Shown here: piece after piece, positions 58,999-64,000 of the stretch
Layout of the letters: each line of letters begins with the position of its first letter
Position numbering within the stretch: position 1 is the first letter of the stretch
From: Saccharothrix saharensis
GTDB lineage: Bacteria; Actinomycetota; Actinomycetes; Mycobacteriales; Pseudonocardiaceae
Assembly: GCF_006716745.1 (NCBI RefSeq)
Contig: NZ_VFPP01000001.1
Location: 6,583,386-6,647,385 of the forward strand
DNA length: 64,000 bases
Direction of reading: 5' to 3'
Position numbers and translations under genes: made by a program
The notes under the pieces: generated by a model
Databases searched by the model: none
Told to the model about the DNA's origin: nothing
Seen by the model: the letters and a program-made list of their open reading frames with translations, nothing else

Positions 58999-60216
58999 CT
59001 ATCGGCCGGCGAACTTGTGACGCAGCTCCACGACGGTGATGTCCGGCGCCGCGCCGACGCGCACCGGCGGACCCCAGAACCCGGCGCCGTTGCTGGTGTA
59101 GACCTGCGTGCCGTCGACGGTCTCCAACCCGCTGCGCACCGGCTGCTGCAAGCCCACGGCGAGGTGGAACGGGAACATCTGCCCGCCGTGCGTGTGCCCG
59201 GACAGCTGCAGGTCCACGCCGTGCTTGGCGGCCTCGCGCACCTGCACCGGCTGGTGCGCCATCAGCACCACCGGCGTGGAGGTGTCGCGGCCGTCCAGCG
59301 CGCGGGCGAAGTCCGGACCGTCCTGGAACGCCTCGCCGGTGACGTCGTTGACGCCCGCGAGGTCGAACGACGCGCCGGCCCGCTCGATCCGCAGTCGCTC
59401 GTTGCGCAGCGGGTTGACCCCGAGCCGCTCCAGCTCCGCCAGCCACGGCTCCACGCCGGAGTAGTACTCGTGGTTGCCGGTGACGAAGAAGCTGCCGTGC
59501 GTGCTCACGAGGTCGCGCAGCGGAGCCGCCGCCTCGCCCAGCTCGTCCACCGTGCCGTCCACCAGGTCGCCGACGACCGCGACCAGGTCCACCCGCTGCT
59601 CGTTGATCATCCGCACGATCCGCTCGGTGTGCCCGCGGCCGAGCAGCGGTCCGAGGTGGATGTCGCTCACCACCGCGATCCGGTAGCCGGACAGCCGCGG
59701 GTCGAGCTTGCCCAGCGTCACCGGCACCCGCTTGACCACCGGGTCGCCCAGCGCCTGCGTGGTGCCGAAGCCGACGACGCCCGCCGTGGCCACCCCGCCC
59801 GCGACGGCGAGCGACCGCGCGATGAACAGCCGTCGACCTGGGTCGGCGGGCCGCCCTCCGAGCGTTCCCTCGGGAGCCTCCACCGGGGCGTCGGGAGCGC
59901 CGACGGCGACGGGCGCCTCGTGCGCGCGCGTCGCCCGGTTCAGCACGAGCCGCGGGATCTCCAGCACACCCAGGATCAACGAGGAGTAGAACGCGCCCGC
60001 CAGCCAGATGAACCCCGGCCACGCCACGACGGTCGCGAACGACCCGCCGAGCCTGCTCACCGCCAGCGCCGACATCACCAGCAGGTAGAGGAGGACCACG
60101 ACGCCGGTGCCCACCCGCCGGCCGCGCCCCGGCCGGGTCGTGGCCCGCACGGCCCGCTTCCAGATGTAGTAGTGGGCCGCGCCCATCACGACCGCGAACA
60201 GCACGAAGAAGAACAA
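58999..60216 (-). CDS. Membrane-bound metallophosphoesterase
   Basis: A 405-residue protein with about three N-terminal membrane helices, then an RR-containing hydrophobic segment (RRLFIARSLAVAGGVATAG) and a calcineurin-like phosphoesterase domain. The metal motifs are SDIHLGP, GDLVDG, GNHEYY and SGHTHGGQ. TTG 60216 is preferred because GGGAGG lies seven bases before it on the minus strand; no in-frame ATG or GTG gives the first helix. The catalytic domain is probably outside the membrane. It may act on nucleotides or phospholipids; the substrate is unknown. It is divergent from the SigE-type sigma factor gene. Confidence 0.88.
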   Translation of the reverse strand: MFFFVLFAVVMGAAHYYIWKRAVRATTRPGRGRRVGTGVVVLLYLLVMSALAVSRLGGSFATVVAWPGFIWLAGAFYSSLILGVLEIPRLVLNRATRAHEAPVAVGAPDAPVEAPEGTLGGRPADPGRRLFIARSLAVAGGVATAGVVGFGTTQALGDPVVKRVPVTLGKLDPRLSGYRIAVVSDIHLGPLLGRGHTERIVRMINEQRVDLVAVVGDLVDGTVDELGEAAAPLRDLVSTHGSFFVTGNHEYYSGVEPWLAELERLGVNPLRNERLRIERAGASFDLAGVNDVTGEAFQDGPDFARALDGRDTSTPVVLMAHQPVQVREAAKHGVDLQLSGHTHGGQMFPFHLAVGLQQPVRSGLETVDGTQVYTSNGAGFWGPPVRVGAAPDITVVELRHKFAGR

Positions 60217-60330
60217 CGCGGGGCCTCCCGGGGGTGATGGGTCCAGTTTCCACGAATCTCGGCGCGGGCATGCAACCCCCCGGGGACCCGTGGGCGTGAT
60301 TACCTCGTACCGCAGCACGGGGGAGGACGA

Positions 60331-60834
60331 ATGAGTGATCGGGACGCCGCGTTCGCGGAGTACTTCGCGGCGCGGTCCGAGGCCATGCGCGGCACGGCGT
60401 ACCTGCTGTGCGGCGACTGGCACCGTGCCGAGGACCTGGTCCAAGCGACGTTCGCCAAGCTCTACGTGGCGTGGCGGCGGATCAACCGGCACGAGGCACT
60501 CGACGCCTACACCCGCCGGACGCTGGTCCGGACGTTCGTGTCCGACCTGCGCCGGGGTTGGTTCCGCAAGGAGCGGGTGAGCGAGACGACCACCGACGTG
60601 GCGGACGTCTCGCGTGGTTCGGCGGAGGACCGGCTGGTGCTGCTCGCGGCGCTGGCGCAGGTGCCGCCCAGGCAACGGGCCGTGCTCGTGCTCCGGTACT
60701 GGGAAGACCTGTCGATCGACGAGACCGCCAGGGCGTTGGGCTGTTCCGAAGGAACGGTGAAGAGCCAGGCCGCGCGGGGGCTGCAGACGCTGCGCGGCCT
60801 GATCACCCCTCAGCAGGGAGAAAAGGTGCGATGA
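60331..60834 (+). CDS. SigE family ECF RNA polymerase sigma factor
   Basis: A 167-residue sigma factor with region 2 (about 15-85: AEDLVQATFAKLYVAWRRI, LVRTFVSDLRRG) and region 4 (about 105-155: RAVLVLRYWEDLSIDETARA, TVKSQAARGLQTLRG). It belongs to the SigE/ECF group common in actinobacteria that lack a typical anti-sigma protein. ATG 60331 follows GGGGGAGGAC. It overlaps the downstream membrane protein gene by 4 bases, which suggests that this product regulates it. Confidence 0.93.
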   Translation: MSDRDAAFAEYFAARSEAMRGTAYLLCGDWHRAEDLVQATFAKLYVAWRRINRHEALDAYTRRTLVRTFVSDLRRGWFRKERVSETTTDVADVSRGSAEDRLVLLAALAQVPPRQRAVLVLRYWEDLSIDETARALGCSEGTVKSQAARGLQTLRGLITPQQGEKVR

Positions 60835-61769
60835 ACGAGCACGAGCTGAAGAGCGCGTTGCAGGATGTGATGGTGGCGAGCAGCCCGCCGCCACCCATGA
60901 GCCCCGGGGCTGCGTTGGAGCACGGCCGCCGCGCGCAGCGCCGCAGGCAGACCGCGTTGGGCGGAGGTCTCGCCGGTCTCGCCGTGGTGGCCATCGCGGT
61001 GGGCGCGGTGCTGGTGCCGCAGCTGACCGGTGGCGGCTCCGAGGTGCGGGTGGCGGGAGGGCAGTCGTCGTCACCGTCCGCGCCGTCGGTCACACCCACG
61101 GACGGGCCGCCGTCGGACTCGCCGCGGGCGACCGTGATGCCGCCGCCCAGCGGATCGCCGGCCGACACGAGCACCCGGTGGCCGAACGGGCAGAGCGATC
61201 GGACCGCGAAGAACGGGCCGCGCGCCGACAAGGGCGTCAAGCTGCTCAACGACCTGGCCTCGTCGCTGCCGCCCGGCGTGCAGGCCGAGGACCGGCAGCG
61301 GATCGGGTACGCCGACCACGGGCCCATGACGTGGCGCCAGGCGCAGTTCGCCGAGTACGTCGGCGACCTGGAGGTCTGGGACTACGAGGCGCGCACGCCG
61401 GTCGTGGTCACCGGTGAGGCGGGCGTCGGCGAGCTGTCCATCCAGGTCGAGACCAAGGGCAACACCCGGCTCGGCGACCTGGTCGGGTGCGCGGCGGCCA
61501 CCAGGTACTCCTACCCGGTCGCGGGCGGCACGTGCGCGCTGGTCGACGTCGGGGGCAAGCAGGTCGCCCTCGTCACCGGGGCCACCCCGGACGCCGACCG
61601 CAACACGATGGACTCCGCGGCGTTCTACCGGCACCCGGACGGCACGCTGGTGACCGTCGCGTACTCGAGCGAGTTCCTGGAGTCGGGCCACCCGGCGCTG
61701 TCGCGGCCGGCGTTGACCGGTCAGCAGCTCGCGGCGATCGCCGCCGACCCGAAGTTCCACCTGGACTGA
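60831..61769 (+). CDS. Membrane-anchored partner of the SigE-type sigma factor
   Basis: A 312-residue protein with a short cytoplasmic N-terminus (MNEHELKSALQDVM), one membrane helix (about 42-62, LAGLAVVAIAVGAVLVPQL) and a Pro/Ser-rich stalk leading to an exterior domain (about 120-312) with two Cys (VGCAAATRY, GGTCALVDV). It lacks the zinc-binding HxxxCxxC of ordinary anti-sigma factors. The 4-base overlap with the sigma gene suggests an anti-sigma or sensor role. The exterior domain is not recognised. ATG 60831 is the natural coupled start. Confidence 0.75.
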   Translation: MNEHELKSALQDVMVASSPPPPMSPGAALEHGRRAQRRRQTALGGGLAGLAVVAIAVGAVLVPQLTGGGSEVRVAGGQSSSPSAPSVTPTDGPPSDSPRATVMPPPSGSPADTSTRWPNGQSDRTAKNGPRADKGVKLLNDLASSLPPGVQAEDRQRIGYADHGPMTWRQAQFAEYVGDLEVWDYEARTPVVVTGEAGVGELSIQVETKGNTRLGDLVGCAAATRYSYPVAGGTCALVDVGGKQVALVTGATPDADRNTMDSAAFYRHPDGTLVTVAYSSEFLESGHPALSRPALTGQQLAAIAADPKFHLD

Positions 61770-61788
61770 GGCCACCGCCTTGGACGGG

Positions 61789-61816
61789 GAGGCCGGGCGC
61801 GAGTGCGCCCGGCCTC
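61789..61816. terminator. Terminator hairpin after the sigma-partner gene
   Basis: A perfect 12-bp stem (GAGGCCGGGCGC with its complement) with a 4-base GAGT loop, starting 20 bases after the stop. TT follows the stem. Confidence 0.8.
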
Positions 61817-61900
61817 TTCGGTGTGTGCGCCGGTGTGCCCACCGTCGCTCGTCCGAGTGTCCTCCGTTCGAGTGTTCGTGCAGGTACCGTGCTGTTTGCC

Positions 61901-63922
61901 ATGCGGACGCTGCTCATCGACAACCACGACTCGTTCACCTTCAACCTGTTCCAGTACCTGGCCGAGGTGAACGGGCGCGAACCGGTCGTCATCACGCACG
62001 ACGACCCGCGGTTCCGGCTGTCCGACCTGCGGCGCTTCGACAACGTGGTGATCTCGCCCGGCCCCGGCCGGCCGCAGCGCGACGCCGACTTCGGCCTGTG
62101 CCGCGCGGTGGTCGAGCACGCCGGGATCCCCCTCCTGGGTGTCTGCCTGGGCCACCAGGGGTTGTGCCTCGCGCACGGCGCGACCGTGGGCTTGGTCACG
62201 CCCCGGCACGGCGTGGTGGACGACGTGCGGCACACCGGGGTCGACGTGTTCGCCGGCCTGCCGTCGCCGCTGCCCGTGGTGCGCTACCACTCGCTGGCCG
62301 TGTCCGACCTGCCGCCGTCGCTGGAACCCATCGCCTGGGCGGCGTCCGACGACGTGCTGATGGGCGTGCGGCACCGGTCGCGGCCCGCGTGGGGCGTGCA
62401 GTTCCACCCCGAGTCGGTGTGCACGTCGCACGGCCACCAGCTGCTCGCCAACTTCCGCGACCTGACCGAGGCGTCGGCCGGCTCGCCCTCGCCGCCGCCG
62501 CCCGCGCCGGTTCCCCCGCCCGCGCCCGGACGTGAGGTCCTCGTGCGGAGGGTGGACGTGCACCCACCGCCGGAGGACGTGTTCGCGGCCCTGTTCGGGG
62601 CGTCCGAGGACGCGTTCTGGCTGGACAGCAGCCTCCAGGGCGGACGTGGCCGGTTCTCCGTGATGGGCGACGCGTCCGGGCCGCTGGCGCGCGTGGCGAC
62701 GTACGACGTGTGGACCGGCGAGGTCACGGTGGACGGGGTGGCGCACCCCGGGCCGTTCTTCGACTGGCTGGAGGCCGACCTGGCGGCGTGGCGCGTGCGG
62801 CCGCCGGACGTGCCGTTCGAGTTCGCGCTCGGCTGGGTGGGCTACCTCGGCTACGAGCTGAAGGCCGAATGCGGCGGCGCGGCGGCGCACCGTTCGGAGC
62901 AACCCGACGCGGCATTCGTGTTCGCCGACCGGGCGCTGGTTTTCGACCACGTTTCGCGGTGCGCGTACCTGTTGGCGTTGTCCGACGAGGACGGCTGGCT
63001 GGGCCGAACGGCGGATTTCCTGCGTCGATTCGCCGCCGCGCCGACCGCGCCGCCCCGGCGGGTGCGGGCCGACTCCGTGCAGGCGCGGCACAGCCGTTCG
63101 CACTACTTGAAGCTGGTGGCGGCCTGCCAGGAGGCCATCACGGCGGGCGAGACCTACGAGGTGTGCTTGACGAACACGGTGACGTGGCGCGGCGGGCTGG
63201 ACCCGTGGGAGGCCTACCGGTTCCTGCGCGCGGAAAGCCCGGCGCCGTTCGGCGCGTTGCTCCGTTTCGGTGCGCTCTCCGTGCTCAGCACTTCACCCGA
63301 GCGGTTCATCCGGGTCGACCGACAGGGTGTCGTCGAATCCGAGCCAATCAAGGGCACGCGCCCCCGCGGGGCGACCCCCGCCGAGGACGAGCGTTTGCGC
63401 AGGGCCTTGGCTGCCAGCGCGAAGGACCGCGCGGAGAACCTCATGATCGTGGACTTGGTCCGCAATGATCTGGGCCATTGCGCGGAAGTCGGCAGCGTGC
63501 GGGTGCCCAGGATCTTCGAGGTGGAGACCTACGCGACAGTGCACCAGCTCGTGAGCACCGTTCAGGCTCGACTGCGTTCCGGTAGTTCCGCCGTGCGGGT
63601 GGTTAGGGCGGCGTTCCCCGGCGGGTCCATGACCGGCGCGCCCAAGATCCGGACAATGCAGATCATCGACGGGCTGGAAGCCGGGCCCAGGGGTGTGTAC
63701 TCCGGGGCGCTCGGTTACTTCTCACTGTCCGGAACGGCCGACTTCAGCATCGTCATCAGGACGCTGGTGGTGGACCGGGACAAGGTGAGTTTCGGGGTCG
63801 GTGGCGCGGTCATCGCGCTGTCGGACCCCGTGGCGGAATTCGAGGAGACCGCGGTCAAGGCAACCGCGCTGCTCAGGCTGGCAGGCGTCGGGTTCCCGGG
63901 CCGCGCTTCCCCGCCCGAGTAG
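61901..63922 (+). CDS. pabAB: Fused aminodeoxychorismate synthase (PabA-PabB)
   Basis: A 673-residue fusion. Residues 1-190 form the glutamine amidotransferase, with C82 (GVCLGHQG) and the H169/E171 pair (FHPES). A Pro-rich linker (about 197-212) leads to the chorismate-binding PabB domain. K484 in PIKGTRPRG identifies aminodeoxychorismate rather than anthranilate synthesis. C-terminal landmarks are GGSMTGAPK and GAVIALSDP. It supplies 4-amino-4-deoxychorismate for folate, p-aminobenzoate or p-aminophenylalanine-type antibiotics. Fused forms are frequent in antibiotic clusters. ATG 61901; the gene stands behind its own 130-base upstream region. Confidence 0.93.
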   Translation: MRTLLIDNHDSFTFNLFQYLAEVNGREPVVITHDDPRFRLSDLRRFDNVVISPGPGRPQRDADFGLCRAVVEHAGIPLLGVCLGHQGLCLAHGATVGLVTPRHGVVDDVRHTGVDVFAGLPSPLPVVRYHSLAVSDLPPSLEPIAWAASDDVLMGVRHRSRPAWGVQFHPESVCTSHGHQLLANFRDLTEASAGSPSPPPPAPVPPPAPGREVLVRRVDVHPPPEDVFAALFGASEDAFWLDSSLQGGRGRFSVMGDASGPLARVATYDVWTGEVTVDGVAHPGPFFDWLEADLAAWRVRPPDVPFEFALGWVGYLGYELKAECGGAAAHRSEQPDAAFVFADRALVFDHVSRCAYLLALSDEDGWLGRTADFLRRFAAAPTAPPRRVRADSVQARHSRSHYLKLVAACQEAITAGETYEVCLTNTVTWRGGLDPWEAYRFLRAESPAPFGALLRFGALSVLSTSPERFIRVDRQGVVESEPIKGTRPRGATPAEDERLRRALAASAKDRAENLMIVDLVRNDLGHCAEVGSVRVPRIFEVETYATVHQLVSTVQARLRSGSSAVRVVRAAFPGGSMTGAPKIRTMQIIDGLEAGPRGVYSGALGYFSLSGTADFSIVIRTLVVDRDKVSFGVGGAVIALSDPVAEFEETAVKATALLRLAGVGFPGRASPPE

Positions 63923-63939
63923 CCCTTGACCTGCGGTTC

Positions 63940-63972
63940 TCCCCTGCGGCAGACGTGGTCCGCCGCAGGGGA
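63940..63972. terminator. Terminator hairpin after pabAB
   Basis: An 11-bp perfect stem (TCCCCTGCGGC with its complement) with an 11-base loop, 17 bases after the stop. AAAA follows on the plus strand, so in the minus direction the hairpin is preceded by TTTT. The last 28 bases of the window hold nothing I can identify. Confidence 0.75.
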
Positions 63973-64000
63973 AAACGAGGCGAGTCAGGAAGCGTGGGCT

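Overview
The window reads as chromosomal DNA of a high-GC filamentous actinomycete, most likely from the Pseudonocardiales (Saccharothrix, Lentzea or Actinosynnema type). The grounds are very GC-rich third codon positions, frequent GTG and TTG starts, a SARP/AfsR regulator, a LuxR-type large ATPase regulator, an XRE-DUF5753/DUF397 pair, dre-type DasR sites, a tandem glycine riboswitch and many secreted polysaccharidases. No tRNA, rRNA, CRISPR array, transposase or prophage gene was found. The genus is inferred from gene content; no sequence search was possible.

Layout. 0-3 kb: the 3' end of a Uma2-type nuclease gene, an Lrp regulator with a group II amino-acid decarboxylase, and a divergent LysE exporter. 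3-8 kb: a sigma factor fused through a membrane segment to a GH128-like glycosidase, a convergent secreted GH30 with a ricin-type lectin, and a LacI regulator. 8-15.5 kb: 6-phosphogluconate dehydrogenase, a catalytically dead rhomboid, a SulP-carbonic anhydrase fusion, a large intergenic inverted repeat, the DUF5753/DUF397 pair and a DedA protein. 15.7-24.5 kb: AfsR, a GH18 chitinase behind two dre-like boxes, a small protein and a LuxR-type regulator. 24.7-28 kb: a MacB-like ABC exporter. 28.3-35 kb: a CebEFG-BglC-CebR-like beta-glucoside module (solute-binding lipoprotein, two permeases, GH1, LacI) with two abutting perfect LacI operators. 35-40 kb: an ACT-GNAT acetyltransferase, an AlkZ-like protein, small membrane proteins, a DM13 protein and an AraC regulator whose promoter carries a perfect dre. 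40-46.3 kb: beta-oxidation genes (thiolase, FadB type, acyl-CoA dehydrogenase, alpha-methylacyl-CoA racemase). 46.7-52.6 kb: small membrane proteins, a tandem glycine riboswitch with gcvT-glyA, and a RutE-like nitroreductase. 52.7-54.2 kb: a nucleotide-cyclase-homology protein with an apparent membrane segment and a beta-trefoil tail. 54-61.8 kb: an S9 peptidase, a polyamine operon, a membrane metallophosphoesterase and a SigE-type sigma factor with a membrane partner. 61.9-64 kb: a fused aminodeoxychorismate synthase (PabAB).

How the genes work together. The strongest theme is sensing and use of external polysaccharide, especially fungal wall polymers. The window holds a beta-1,3-glucanase-like domain tethered to a sigma factor, a secreted GH30 with lectin, a dre-controlled chitinase, a beta-glucoside importer with beta-glucosidase, and a dre-controlled AraC gene. 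Two proteins join a cytoplasmic signalling domain through an apparent membrane segment to a sugar-binding or sugar-cleaving exterior domain: the sigma-GH128 fusion (3017-4783) and the cyclase-like beta-trefoil protein (52669-54204). These are the best candidates for an undescribed signalling arrangement. The rest is mainly ordinary metabolism.
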